Shown here in pieces: positions 20,691-30,947 of a DNA stretch of 64,000 nucleotides (position 1 is its first letter; each line of letters opens with the position of its first letter). The stretch is from Prorocentrum cordatum (Eukaryota; Sar; Dinophyceae; Prorocentrales; Prorocentraceae). Both the position numbers and the translations under genes were made by a program. Location: contig CAUYUJ010014360.1 in assembly GCA_963575745.1 (NCBI GenBank), forward strand, positions 598,879 through 662,878, given 5' to 3'. The notes beneath the pieces were generated by a model. That model was not told where the DNA came from. It ran no database searches and saw nothing but the letters and a program-made list of their open reading frames with translations.

Positions 20691-22988
20691 TCACACCTCC
20701 GCTTCATCGGCGCTGTTGGTGACCGCATTACCCGCCTGTGGACTGCCAACCACCCGCGTGGTCTGTGCGCAGGGCACCAACAGGGGCGGATGCACGGTGG
20801 GTGGCTGCGACGCATCGTTGGGCACGGTCAGTGTCATGACGGAGCCCGCCGCGAAGCCAGCCGGGACAGTCACTTCAATCGAGTGGCCTTGGGGCGCAGG
20901 CACCCTTAACACGAAGCCCTCACCAGCACCCTCCGGGACCATTACCTGTATCGACTGCGAGCATGGAGGGACGCCAACCACGGCATCCTGCGGCAGGGCT
21001 CCAGGAGCGATGGTTGCCTTCATGTTGTCGTAGAGGCCAGCAAATCTCTCCTGCTTTGCGTCGCCGTGCTGCGTCTCCACAGCGAAGCAGAAGAAGATGG
21101 TGTCCATGGCGTTCACGACGATCTGGGACACTGTGTCCATGGTGAAGTGCACGACAGCGCCGAGGAAGAGCGCGGCAAAGATAGCGTTGAGGACGGCCCG
21201 GGTCTCGAAAGAATCAGGATCGCTACTGCTGCCCCAAGGTCGAAGGACCACCTCGAGCCAGATCACCGCGACCAGGCAGTAGAAGGGCATGGCGATAATC
21301 CCAGCGAAGGCGAGCATGACGAATACCATCGCTTCTGGTGAAATATGCGTGATGCTCTCCACACCTTGCACGTGGTCCGCCCAGGCCCAGGTGGCACAGG
21401 CTACGCAGAGGGCGACAACGTACGTAGCCCATGACATAACGCGCGTGCCGATGTAGTCGGTGAGCACGGCCGTCCCCAGTTGCCTCTTCAGAAGCTTCAT
21501 GCCAGCAAACGCGGAATCACAGAAAGGTCTCCCAGAGTATGCCTGCGAGATGAGCCCAAACCTCGTGAAGGCGTGAAGGACATGCTGGAGAGCAAAGGCG
21601 ATGCACACGAGGATCCAGTCGACGGGGTTCAGGCAGGCGAGAGCCAGGCTCCAGGGGCCTTTGATCCTGCTGAGGAGGTAGGACGCACACAGGGGGAGGA
21701 GGAGGAGGAGGAGGAGGAGGAGGAGGAGGAGGAGGAGGAGGAGGAGGAGGAGAAGGAGGAGGAGGAGGAGGAGGAGGAGTAAGAGGGGAGAAGGAGGAGG
21801 CGGAGGGGGAGGCGGAGGAGGAGGAGTGATCCTGCTGAGGAGGTAGGACGCACACCCCATGGTGGCGGAGGCAATGGCGTTGCCTCCTGCAAGGTCCACG
21901 AAGCCCCAACGCAGAGCCTGGATCCAGAAGCTCTGGTAGCCCTCGCTGTTGAAGTACCAGCCGGACACGGTGCTGCTGACGACGATGAGGTTCACGTTGC
22001 GAAAGAAGTAGGTGGTCCAGTAGAGGTTCACGAAGAAGAAGAGCTTCGTCCAACCGCTTGCAAGCCAAGGAACCTCCTGCAGCTCGCATCCGGGGAGGTA
22101 GGATGATGTATACTCGTCGGGCGGAAGCTGGACGACCTCTTTGACAAAGACCATGCCGATGAAAGCCGCAACCCACATGGCGAAGAAGGCCGCCCAGAGG
22201 CATGTGACGCTTGCGCATACCAAGAAGACTCTCCTGTTGGAGACCAGCCCGTCCATGGCGGCCTTCATAACCACTGAACATTGGTCGATCCTGGCCCTGA
22301 GAAAAAATGCGGCCATCGCGGTGAGGCCGGCAACGATAACCAACGCCGGGTTCCACATGTCCGCTTCGAGCTTGAACCAGACGAAGCCAGCCAGGAGCAA
22401 GACGATGTCGGCGCCGATTGTTCCCCATATCATGCTCCTGGGGAACTGCTGCAGCGCAAGGAGCCAGAGGCTCGCGGCGAGGAAGACGCCCCCCAAGAGG
22501 AGCGTGGGGACATAGAAGTGCGTCTCCAAGAAGTCCCAGAGGCTCTTCGGGACCTCCTCGCCCCCCGCCAAAAGGCGGCGCGCGTGCTCGGCGTAGGGGC
22601 CCTCCGTCGCGGCCACGGCCTCCAAAAGCTCCACCCTGTTGGTGTGCGCCTCGTCCGTGCCCGCTGCCTCCCCGAGCCTGCGCTCCCCGACGCAGACGGC
22701 GACCTGATCACAGAGGTCCCTGCTGATGCACTCGGTATAGGTCGAATACAGCGGAGCCGAACCGCAATTTGATGCCCAGACCATCCCATCAGGGCACCTG
22801 ACGTAGCCGGCCGAATCGAACTCAGCGATCTCGGCGTTCTTCGCAGCAAAGGTCACAAAGCACAGGATCACCTGTGCAATCGCCGACAGGTAGAAGAGGG
22901 CGCCGCAGATAGAGTCTGCGCTCAACGCGGGCTTGCGCTTTGCGTCGATGCCGCGGACGAAGGTTTCTTCCTGGGATGCCTCCTGCAT
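20691..22988 (-). CDS. Choline transporter-like (SLC44/CTL) membrane protein, one probable intron
   Basis: Polytopic membrane protein, probably in the plasma or an organelle membrane; the family (PF04515) is linked to choline and related solute transport. From the ATG at 22988 the spliced product is 710 aa, close to the usual 600-700. Visible: TM1 at about 27-48; a Cys-rich extracellular loop at about 64-104; TM segments near 160-180, 186-205, 213-230, 254-283 and 313-345; then the family-like second half. The best family matches are FGLISQAYSGRPFCDSAF (about 422-439) followed by KLLKR, and the final TM ending NAMDTIFFCFAVE (about 571-583). The C-terminus has two VTVP-type repeats (about 625-668). 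The frame is open for 48 codons above this ATG, but a pyrimidine tract with AG at about 23,087-23,107 suggests trans-splicing there and this Met as start. An in-frame TCC-rich block of 165 nt (21667-21831) is best read as an intron. Family call is firm; substrate is inferred. Confidence 0.8.
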   Translation of the reverse strand: MQEASQEETFVRGIDAKRKPALSADSICGALFYLSAIAQVILCFVTFAAKNAEIAEFDSAGYVRCPDGMVWASNCGSAPLYSTYTECISRDLCDQVAVCVGERRLGEAAGTDEAHTNRVELLEAVAATEGPYAEHARRLLAGGEEVPKSLWDFLETHFYVPTLLLGGVFLAASLWLLALQQFPRSMIWGTIGADIVLLLAGFVWFKLEADMWNPALVIVAGLTAMAAFFLRARIDQCSVVMKAAMDGLVSNRRVFLVCASVTCLWAAFFAMWVAAFIGMVFVKEVVQLPPDEYTSSYLPGCELQEVPWLASGWTKLFFFVNLYWTTYFFRNVNLIVVSSTVSGWYFNSEGYQSFWIQALRWGFVDLAGGNAIASATMGCASYLLSRITPPPPPPPPPPPSPLLLLLLLLLLLLLLLLLLLLLLLLLLLLLLPLCASYLLSRIKGPWSLALACLNPVDWILVCIAFALQHVLHAFTRFGLISQAYSGRPFCDSAFAGMKLLKRQLGTAVLTDYIGTRVMSWATYVVALCVACATWAWADHVQGVESITHISPEAMVFVMLAFAGIIAMPFYCLVAVIWLEVVLRPWGSSSDPDSFETRAVLNAIFAALFLGAVVHFTMDTVSQIVVNAMDTIFFCFAVETQHGDAKQERFAGLYDNMKATIAPGALPQDAVVGVPPCSQSIQVMVPEGAGEGFVLRVPAPQGHSIEVTVPAGFAAGSVMTLTVPNDASQPPTVHPPLLVPCAQTTRVVGSPQAGNAVTNSADEAEV
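21667..21831 (-). other. Probable GA-AG intron (or in-frame insertion) with 29-bp direct repeats
   Basis: The SLC44 reading frame is interrupted by (TCC)n DNA that would add 55 residues of Pro and Leu runs inside a membrane region. The block is bounded by two perfect copies of a 29-bp sequence (21662-21690 and 21827-21855). On the coding strand each copy reads CTACCTCCTCAGCAG then GATCA, so one copy offers a pyrimidine-rich AG acceptor and the other a GA donor after CAG. Splicing CAG|GATCAC to CAG|GATCAAA removes exactly one period (165 nt) and rejoins the protein as SYLLSR-IKGPWS. Because 165 is a multiple of three, retention would not shift the frame. Confidence 0.7.
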
Positions 22989-23049
22989 GCTTGGCACTCG
23001 GGGTCGGCCGAACCTGAACTTATGCGAGACTCTGAGAATCAGGGTTCTA

Positions 23050-23058
23050 CTTGAGCCA
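23050..23058 (-). promoter_or_regulatory. Possible spliced-leader relic upstream of the SLC44 gene
   Basis: The minus strand reads TGGCTCAAG here, the last nine bases of the dinoflagellate spliced leader, 61 nt upstream of the proposed start codon at 22988. The remaining leader bases match poorly. Relic leaders in this position are known from dinoflagellate genes that passed through mRNA, but a 9-base match may be chance. Confidence 0.3.
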
Positions 23059-23384
23059 GTGTCCTCGAGAAAAAACGGCTGCGGACAAGAAAGCGCGACA
23101 CATGGATCCAGTTCTTCGAAATCAACCAACATCCCCGGATGGCAGGCACTCTTTGGGGAATAGCGCTCGTGAGGATGATTTCTTCGACAGGCCGGCCCGA
23201 TCCAGATACTTCAATACTGAGCTGCGTCGGTTTAGCCTCACGTCTGGGACTGTGCGCGCTCTAGGAAGCTCAGGCACACGTTCGAATGCAGAAATGTGGG
23301 AGGCAACTACTGGGAGGTTTTCGTCGGAAAGATTAAGGTGGATTGAACCCCATTGGGGGGCAGTTACGCCAGAGTGGGCCTCGG

Positions 23385-23495
23385 ATCAAGCGGGATTAAG
23401 CGGGATTAAGCGGGATTGAGCCGGATTAATCGGGATTAAAGGGGATTACGCCGGATTAAGCGGGATTAAGCTGGATTCATCGGGATTTCGGACCA
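23385..23495 (+). repeat. CGGGATTAAG short tandem repeat
   Basis: About ten units of 10-11 bp (CGGGATTAAG, CCGGATTAAT, TGGATTCAT). Confidence 0.85.
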
Positions 23496-23499
23496 GGAC

Positions 23500-24330
23500 T
23501 AAATCAGAATTTGACCTCCCAGGAGTTGCATCCGAAAAGGGCCCAAGCAGTTCCGACTAATGCGCCATGAGGGCAAAGGAGCCCCGAGAGCCTTCCAAAT
23601 GTCTCTCCAAGAGGGCACTGGGAAGCCTAGAGCATCGTCAATTTGTCAATTATCACAGGCATTGCGCTGGTCAACCCTGTCGCCCTCAAAGGCATCAACA
23701 AGGCATTAGAGAACGCCAACAAGCCAGACCGCCCCCCCCCCCCCCCAAAAAGAAAAAGTCACAAGATACCCCCCCAGACAGCCCTGGGCCGCCAGAACCC
23801 TGCGCGGGACGCCCCCCAAAATAACCAGTGACCTGCCGACGGCTACCCCAGGACAGCCCTCAAACCCCTCCATACCGCCTAAAGACGACTGTGGGCGCCT
23901 CTTCGGGAATCCGGTCAAACCATCGCGACAAAAGCGGACACGCAGCGTCCCCGAAGCTACGGAGGCCTCGTAGTCTTCGTCTGGTGTTGAAGCTGACTCA
24001 GAGGCTGAGTCCAAGTCTGAGCTTAACCCGTTCCTGGGTCTCAGTCTCAGCTCGAGTGAATGAGCCAAGATCTGGTCTGATTCTGAGTACGCGTACAGGC
24101 CAATGTCAGTACGAGGTTGAACCTGAACCATTGTATCAGCATGGGCGCAAGTCTGAATCGGATTCCGAGCTTGAGGGGCTGACAGGATCTGCGCATCTCC
24201 AGGAAGCCACACCCCCAACCCGAAGCTCTGGGGCGGCGGGGCACGAGCTTCCTGCAAGGCGGCCCGAAAAAGCACTGCCTCAATGAGATCCGCAAGGGAT
24301 CGTCACGGCCTGAGGCCGACGGCGTTGTCA
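23500..24330. other. No gene seen
   Basis: Includes a poly-C run (23,730-23,747) and GAGTCTGAGCTT-like degenerate repeats near 23,990-24,180. Frames of up to 190 codons overlap on both strands without domains. Confidence 0.45.
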
Positions 24331-24336
24331 GGTGTA

Positions 24337-24510
24337 GGCGGCGAAATCCGAACCCTACCCCCGCCAACCGTAGATTCTTCTGAATCGATGGTAGGCGGGG
24401 GTAGGCTTCGGATTTCGCAACATGTTCGACGAATTCCGAACCCGACCCCCGCCGCCCATCGAGTTGCCCGAATCGTTGATCGGCGAGTGTAGGGTTCGGA
24501 TTTCGCCGCC
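24337..24510. mobile_element. 174-bp foldback/MITE-like element, 22-bp perfect ends
   Basis: Starts GGCGGCGAAATCCGAACCCT and ends with its exact reverse complement (22 bp, 24,337-24,358 and 24,489-24,510). Internal inverted copies of the same arm (TTCGGATTTCGC at about 24,408; CGAATTCCGAACCCGACCCC at about 24,431) make it a nested palindrome. No obvious flanking duplication. Confidence 0.78.
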
Positions 24511-25062
24511 GAAAGGGGTCGCCCTGCGCTCTGCAAGCATCGCCTCGCGCACCGCTGCAGATGCGACCCGGTTCCCTGCCTTAGGCTCTGGCGAACCTTT
24601 GCAGAACTCGTCTGCCAGGCCGGTGACCTCTGCTTGAGCTCCCGCTCGCCTACGCAGCCCTTCCAGCGGCTGACAATACGACCGAGACGCTCACGCTGAC
24701 AACACTGCTGACGAAGGCGGGGTCATCTTCGCGACGGGCCGCGAACGCATCAAATTTGAAGCTTGCAACACCCAGCAACATGTTGTGGCGCCCGGCCTCG
24801 TACTCGGTCTGGAGAGCGCTGACCCGTTCTTCTCTCTGCATCCGTCTCACACTCCGACAAACGCTTGCACCGGGATGTGGTCACGCCGTCTCTGCTCCAC
24901 TGTTCAAACGCCGGGGCGACGTTCTGACGCTGCAAAAGTGCCACAATGTTGATGGTGGGCATCCCCTGTTCCCGTCCTCCTTGCCCATTGTCATGAACCG
25001 TGATGCTGCTCATGCCCGTGCAACTGCCGCTCCCTTGTGCTCGCCTTGGCTCAAACACGTCC

Positions 25063-25300
25063 TCCTCCTCCTTCTCCTCATGCTCCTCCTCTTCCTTCTC
25101 CTCCTCCTCCTCCTTGTCCTCCTTCTCCTCATCCTCATCATCATCACATCAGCATCATTCACAGATCCATACGTGTCATCATCGACCTCATCGTCCACAT
25201 CCTCGACTGCCTTGTCCCCTTTCTGGTGCTGCTGCTGCTGCTCTTCGTCTCTCTCATCTTCCGCATCCTCCTCCTCCTCGTTATCCTCATGCGAGGTCCA
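25063..25300 (+). repeat. (TCC)n/(CAT) microsatellite region
   Basis: CTCCTCCTC at 25,063-25,135, then CATCATCA and further CTC-rich DNA. Confidence 0.85.
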
Positions 25301-26620
25301 TTGCGACTGGAGCGCTTCCCTGGTGGCAGGCGGGGAGCGCGGAGGGAGAACGTCGGGTGACCGTGAAGGGCAAGCTCACGATGGCGCAGGCGGCCGATAC
25401 GCCAAGCTCCCCTCACCGGAAGGAACCATTCCCCGAAGCCTCCGAGGCCCCGTGGCCCGGGAGAGGCAGAGGACAGGAAGCGGATGCGGAGTGCCGATTG
25501 CCAGTCAGGCAAGAGGGTGCACAAGACCGTGGGCGCTCTCTGTGGCCAAGGGCTGCACTACAGGAGGTGGCGAAGGGACGTGACTAACTGTAGCTAAGTC
25601 CCCCGGCATGCTCTGTGACGGGCTGGTGGCTGTAGGGTAGTAGCCTGCTGCCTGTTGGGATGCGTGCGCCGAGCGGAGTGGATGGTGGACTGGCAACGAG
25701 TCTATATGGCGCTGCTGTCGGCCACCTGTGCCACTGGCTTGCGGCAACGATGGAGCACGCTGCACCCAGTTGGGCGTCATACAAACCGAACCCCGAAACA
25801 TGGCCAACTGTTGTCGACGCCACGTGACGCTCTCAGTGCGGCTAGGCAAATGCCCGAGTTGGCAGCGGATGCCGAGGCTGAGAGCTCGGGCATTAGTGGA
25901 TGTAGCCCTCTTGACAGTCTGTCCAAGCGCCACGCGTGCGATCTGTGCAGTTTGTGGATCCAGTGCTGCTCACGTCAGAGCCATAGCCCCTCCTATCAAC
26001 ATCAGCAACCCATCGCACGCGTCCTGGATGGCAAAATGATTGCGCAAGGGATGGAGAGGCTGTCGGTTGAACAGGCACGCGAAGACTTGCCCTTGTCACA
26101 GTCGAGCTTGTCGGCGGTAGTTGACGTTATAGCTTCACTTCATGTATTTTTGGTTGCAGGATCGGAAGCACAGCAACGCAAAGTGCATGGTCAAAAACTC
26201 TGGGTCAGGATCATGCGCCCTAGAATGCCAATAGATTATCTGCGGGACCTGGCAATGTGAATGACCTTTTCAATTACCCTGTGGTGCTCGTCAGGCGGAC
26301 TCAAGAGTCGAACATACGAAGGTCGTGTGCTGGACTGCCCAGATGTGGGTGCCAGTCTAGCAGATGCACTCAGCCCTTCTTGTTGTTGGTAATGCTGGTA
26401 AGCGAAGCCACCAGCCTGCCTGGTCTGGGCCAAGCGCGAGCCGCCCCGGACATCACCGGCACGCACAGCCCAGAGGGGAGGTGAGGCTCACCATTGGAAC
26501 GCCTCACGTGTAAAGTTTGTGTGTGCGGCCGTGTGCCGCATGACGACGGGAAGCAAGCAGTTTGGTCATCCTCGTGAGATGGTTCCTGGGCTCAAACTGC
26601 ACCAAGCCAAACGAAACATG
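25300..26620. other. No gene seen
   Basis: Unique sequence with overlapping frames of up to 200 codons; no recognised domain or clear splice pattern. Confidence 0.45.
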
Positions 26621-26626
26621 ATAACT

Positions 26627-26832
26627 CAAGCTCGGCGGCCAGCCCGGGGGGTGAAGTGAGAAGGAGAAAGCCTGCTCAAAAGACTCAGAAGCCCCCCGGC
26701 CTTCTGAGAAGTTTTCGAAGCTTTCCCCAGAGACGCTGAAAACTTCTCAGAAGGCGCGAGGGTTTCTGAGAAGTCCCGCCGTCTACTGAGAAGGCTTTCT
26801 CCTTCTTGCTTCCCACCTTCGCTCGCCGCAAA
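26627..26832. mobile_element. ~200-bp foldback element, copy 1
   Basis: The left arm GTGAGAAGGAGAAAGCCTGC pairs with the right arm AAGGCTTTCTCCTTCTTGC. The centre holds a second inverted pair around TTCTGAGAAGTTTTCGAAGC and CTGAAAACTTCTCAGAAGG. Confidence 0.75.
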
Positions 26833-27080
26833 CAAGCAATGGCGATGCCGGACGCACGCAGCCGTGCTGAGACGTCCCGCTGGGCGGGGTGCTGCCGAGA
26901 GGTAATGGTAGAAAGTGGAGCTCGGGGGAAAGCATGCATCCAGGAACTGGCCAGGGAAGAAACGACGGACAAAGGGGCAGACCACCGCCGGCTGTTTCGA
27001 AGCTGCGCTCCTCTTCCCCTCCGCCTTCTTTCCCCCTTCTCCCATCCCCCACTGCACAGTTACAAGTTACACACTATTCG

Positions 27081-27425
27081 GCGGCGAGCGAGGGGGGGAA
27101 GTGAGAAGGAGAAGGCCCTCTCAGAAGGCGGCGCGATCTCTCAAGAGCCCTCGCACCTTTTGTGAACGCATGAAACCGCCCCCCGCCCCCACATGATGAG
27201 CTTTAGCCTCTCTAGGCCGCGCGCGCGGGGCCTCCCCGCCCTGCGGCAGCTGGCAGTGGCCCCGCTTACAGGGCGCCTACACTTCCGCACCTGCGCCGCA
27301 ATTGCAGAACGCTGACGTCTAAAATCCACTGTTGTGGATGCTGGGGTCGGCTTCCCACGGTGCATTCTGAGAGGCTTTTGGCATCTCCGGGGAAAGCTTC
27401 GAAAACTTGTCAGAAGTCGGGGGGG
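27081..27425. mobile_element. Foldback element copy 2, inverted and interrupted
   Basis: 27,081-27,150 matches the reverse complement of the right arm of copy 1 (GGCGGCGAGCGAGG, GAGAAGGAGAAGGCC). 27,360-27,420 matches the reverse complement of its left half (GGGGAAAGCTTCGAAAACTT). About 210 bp of foreign sequence lies between. Confidence 0.65.
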
Positions 27426-27426
27426 C

Positions 27427-27607
27427 GCAAACATGGATTAGCGATCCATGGATCCATGGATTTGGCGCGCGATCGCCAAATCCATTGATCGGGGGAGGTG
27501 CCCTACCCAAAATGCGACCGGTGCCGCCTCGCTCGTCGGCGGAAATCAGCGATTTCCCATGGAAACGGGACCCGTCGCTAATCCACGCCCCCTTAATCCA
27601 TTTTTGC
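27427..27607. mobile_element. MITE-like element, GCAAACATGGAT ends, copy 1
   Basis: Left end GCAAACATGGATTAGCGATC; right end CCTTAATCCATTTTTGC (imperfect reverse complement). The inside shares GATCGGGGGAGGTGCCCT, CGGTGCCGCCTCG and GATTTCCCATGGAAACGG with copy 2 at 45,391-45,562. Confidence 0.75.
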
Positions 27608-27654
27608 GATCGCCTGAAGAAGGCCAGGGGGGATTCCGAGCCTTCCTTTAGGTC

Positions 27655-27768
27655 GGGCCTGTCCCCCTACAGGAGGATTTCGGGGCGAAAACTTGAAGAT
27701 ACCCAAAAATCGTCCCCAGGCTATTTTCTTACTGCTTTTGAATGCTCCTCCTGTAGAGCGACAGGCCC
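27655..27768. mobile_element. MITE-like element, GGGCCTGTC ends, copy 1
   Basis: GGGCCTGTCCCCCTACAGGA starts the element and the end is its reverse complement with two changes over 23 bp. Length 114 bp; copy 2 at 32,690-32,833. Confidence 0.75.
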
Positions 27769-27940
27769 GGCTCGAGCCTGCCGAGAAGGCCCGCCACGCC
27801 TCTCGCTCCCCCCCCCCCACGGTGCGCCGCCGGGCCTCCATCCCCCCCCCCCTTTCTGCAGGCCCCCGCCGCGCAGCTACACAGCACGAGCACGGCAGTC
27901 CCCCGCCCCTTTCTGCCCCCTCTCTGCAATCCCCCCCCCC

Positions 27941-28097
27941 TACAGTCGGACTTGATTGGGCAGGACACGCGAGAGGACGCAAGACCCTTCCGAGGGCAAC
28001 ATAGCCATAGGAATGCAGGAGGCATGGGTCGCGAGACACAGGACACAAGGATACCCTTGATTTTCCAGGGTCGACCTACTAATCTGGGCCGACTGTA
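27941..28097. mobile_element. Tc1/mariner-type MITE (TA-CAGTCGG), copy 1
   Basis: Starts TACAGTCGG and ends CCGACTGTA; the TA at both ends fits a TA target duplication with CAGT-type ends. Length 157 bp including TA. The body shares ACACGCGAGAGGACGC, GAGACACAGGACACAAGGAT and AGGGTCGACCTACTAATC-like blocks with copy 2. Confidence 0.82.
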
Positions 28098-28099
28098 CA

Positions 28100-28412
28100 G
28101 CTGCAGTCCCGCTTCTGCAATCCCCCCGCTCCCCCCAGGCCTCCTCCCCCCCCTCTTCCATCCCCCAGCTCTGTCCGGACGATGGCCCGCCCTCTCTGCA
28201 CACTGCTTCTTTGACCGAGCACAAATGCACGTGGGAGTGGGCAGGGGTGATCTGCGCCAATGTGCTTTACAGTCCGATTGTTGGCGGTGTTTCAAACCGG
28301 TGCTCCCGCTGCAGCCTGGGCCTCACTTTCGGATCGGCACTTTACTCCCGTCGTTCAGAATGGCGCTCTAGCCCCAGCGCGGGCCACTCTTCTGGAACCG
28401 AGTCCTTTCTCA
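28100..28412. other. No gene seen
   Basis: C-rich unique sequence after the MITE cluster, then CTCC-rich DNA from about 28,430. Confidence 0.5.
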
Positions 28413-29167
28413 TCACTGTCGCTCCCCTTTCCCCTCCTCCGACTTCCCCTGATCCTCCCACTTCTCCCACTCCAGTTCCCCCTGCTGCTGTTTGTCCTTG
28501 TCCTCCTCGTCCTTCTTCATCCTCCTCCTTTTCCTCCTGCTCCGCTCCACTTTTCCGATGTTGCGTATAACACGATAGAGGTCTTTTGTGGAGTTCCAGG
28601 GCGGCTGTGACACGCGTCCGCGGATAAAGACAAACACAGCACAACGGGAAGGGATGGGTGGGACGGGTAGTAGAATGTCGGGCATTGCGCGAGCGCACCT
28701 GGCTTGCCCCATTATGTATCTCTTCTCTCCCCGCACCCCGCTCTGCCAATACTTCCCCACCCTCTTGGGGGACAAAAGGGTGCCGAGACCGCTACTCCCC
28801 AGACCTCTCCGGGGGTGCGTTCTGACCAGGATTCCGAGGCGAATCCAGAAATGGCGACGAAAATAGGATACTGGTATTGGTACCTCTTTCTCTTCCAACC
28901 CTCTGGCCAAAACACACATCGGCCCGAAACGCGAGCCCTCCTCGAAGGCCCTCTGCGCCGTGTCCTGGCAATCGTCGAAGCCGCTGCAGACGTCGGAGAG
29001 CGGAGGTAGGCGGCACCGCGCGTTTTCTGCGAACAGCTGCGCGTATCTCCTGGCGGCATAAGCGAGAAGTCGCGAATGGAGCTCCGACAGAAGCTCTGTG
29101 AAACGAGCTCGCCCTGCTGAGCTGAATCTCATCCGACAGGTCAAATCTAGAGAGCGCTCTTTGTTCA
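28413..29167 (-). CDS. Hypothetical ORF, basic N-terminal helix-like region
   Basis: From the ATG at 29167 the frame runs 251 codons. The first 80 residues (MNKERSLDLTCRMRFSSAGR, then ARFTELLSELHSRLLAYAAR) are protein-like, with helix-type spacing and four cysteines. A possible donor (AAAGAG|GTACCA) follows around residue 97. The C-terminal third is a Lys/Glu run from an AAG/GGA tract and is unlikely to be coding. No recognised family. Confidence 0.28.
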
Positions 29168-29198
29168 TGGCGATAACGCGCGTTGTGGGGGAGGGGAA

Positions 29199-29220
29199 AG
29201 GGGGGGGGGGGGGGGGGGGC
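29199..29220 (+). repeat. Poly-G run
   Basis: About 20 consecutive G. Similar runs at 30,868-30,880 and 30,902-30,911. Confidence 0.9.
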
Positions 29221-29354
29221 ATATCGCGACGCTCCCCCCCGTGCAGTGGGCCCCCTTGCCACTGGAACGCTGGCGAGCACCTCCTGGCCAACCCCTGCAG
29301 TGGGTCCCAGCACCACTGGGTAGCCTCGGGGACACCTGGGCCGTGTGACGAAGG

Positions 29355-29430
29355 AGACGACGACGACGACGACAAAGGACGACGACGGAGGACGACGACA
29401 ACGACAACGACGGCGACCACGACCACGACC

Positions 29431-29461
<31 letters not shown>

Positions 29462-29792
29462 AAGGCAACGACTGACTGACGGACGGACGGGCGGCAACGA
29501 CAACGCCTACGACTGGGAAACGGCCATGAAGACGGCGACGTCGCCGACGCCGACGACGACGATAACGACGACGGGGCGACAACGACGACGACGGCGACGA
29601 TGACTGGGCCACGACGTCGACGAAGCAGCCGACGACCACGACGATGATGACGACGACGACGACGACCACGACGACGACGACGGGAGATGACGACTGCACG
29701 ACTGGACGACGATGACGACACGGCGACGACGCAAACACGGACGAAGACGAGTGGGCGACGACGGTCACTAGGCGACGACTGGGCGACAACTG

Positions 29793-29823
<31 letters not shown>

Positions 29824-30345
29824 ACAACGACGACGCAGACGACCATGACCACAAAGAAGACGACGACGACGACCACGACCACGACGACGGCGACAGACGA
29901 CAAGGACGACCACTACGACCACGACCACGACGTCGACGATTGAAGGCAACGACGGACGGACGGACGACGACAACGACGACGCCTACGACTGGGAAACGAC
30001 CACGATGACGACGACGACGACGACGAAGACGACGACGACGACGACGACGACGACGCCTACGACGACGACGACGACGACTTGGCGAAACAACGACGATGAC
30101 TGGGCGACGAGGCCGAAAATGACAAACGACGACGACGACGACAGACGACGACGACGACGATGACGGCGATGATGACGACGTCTGGACGGCGACGAGGACG
30201 ACGATGACGCAGACGACGACAACGACGACGACGACGACAGAGGACGACGACGACGACGACGACGATGAGGACGACGACGATGATGACGACTGGACGACGG
30301 CGATGATAACGAGGACGACGACCACGACGACGAAGACAGACGACA
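29355..30345 (+). repeat. ~1-kb (GAC)n tract
   Basis: GACGACGAC with frequent GAT, AAC, CAC and GGC variants. TGGGCGAC and GACTGGACGACGA phrases recur, so parts may be a higher-order repeat. Frames encode Asp/Thr/Arg on plus and Val/Ser on minus; no gene. Confidence 0.95.
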
Positions 30346-30349
30346 TCTT

Positions 30350-30945
30350 CCTCCGCTTTCTCCTTCTCATCCCACTCCTTGTCTTTCTCCTCGTCGTTCT
30401 GCCCCTCCTCCTCCTCCCCCTTCTTATCCCCCTCCTCCTCTCTCCTCTGCATTTGGCGCCTCGGAGCACGAGTCGACAATGGAAGCGAAACCGACTAGGT
30501 TGTTGAGCCCACCGTCCTACTCCAACTCTTGCTGCCTCTCCCCGTTGCACCACAACTGCGAGCACCAATCTTTACGCATGTGAGCGCCCAGCGTGTCTGC
30601 GAGCACCCGAGCTCCGGCCATTCAGTTTTGTGGGCACCACGGTAGCCCGCGAGCGCCGAGCCTTGCCTGTGATCACCTATGCGCCTGCAAACGCGACAGT
30701 ACGATCGCTGTTGTGAAGCAGTGGTGCACGCAAGCGCTGCGACCGCCCCTTGCCGACGGGCGCTGGTTCACACAAGCACGCATTGCTGCAGTGCCCTGGG
30801 GCGCACTGCTCGGGGGGGGGGAAGGGAAGGCAATGCTGGGGGGCGCTCTGTGGGGGGTGTGGTGTGGGGGGGGGGGGGGGCGTCACGTTATGGGCGGGGG
30901 GCGGGGGGGGGGCATAACGCGCGCGATGGTGGCACAAAAACGTTC
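30350..30945. other. No gene seen; CTCC-rich then G-rich DNA
   Basis: Pyrimidine-rich 30,350-30,450; GCGAGCACC-like motifs near 30,550-30,650; G runs 30,808-30,912. Confidence 0.5.
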
Positions 30946-30947
30946 CC

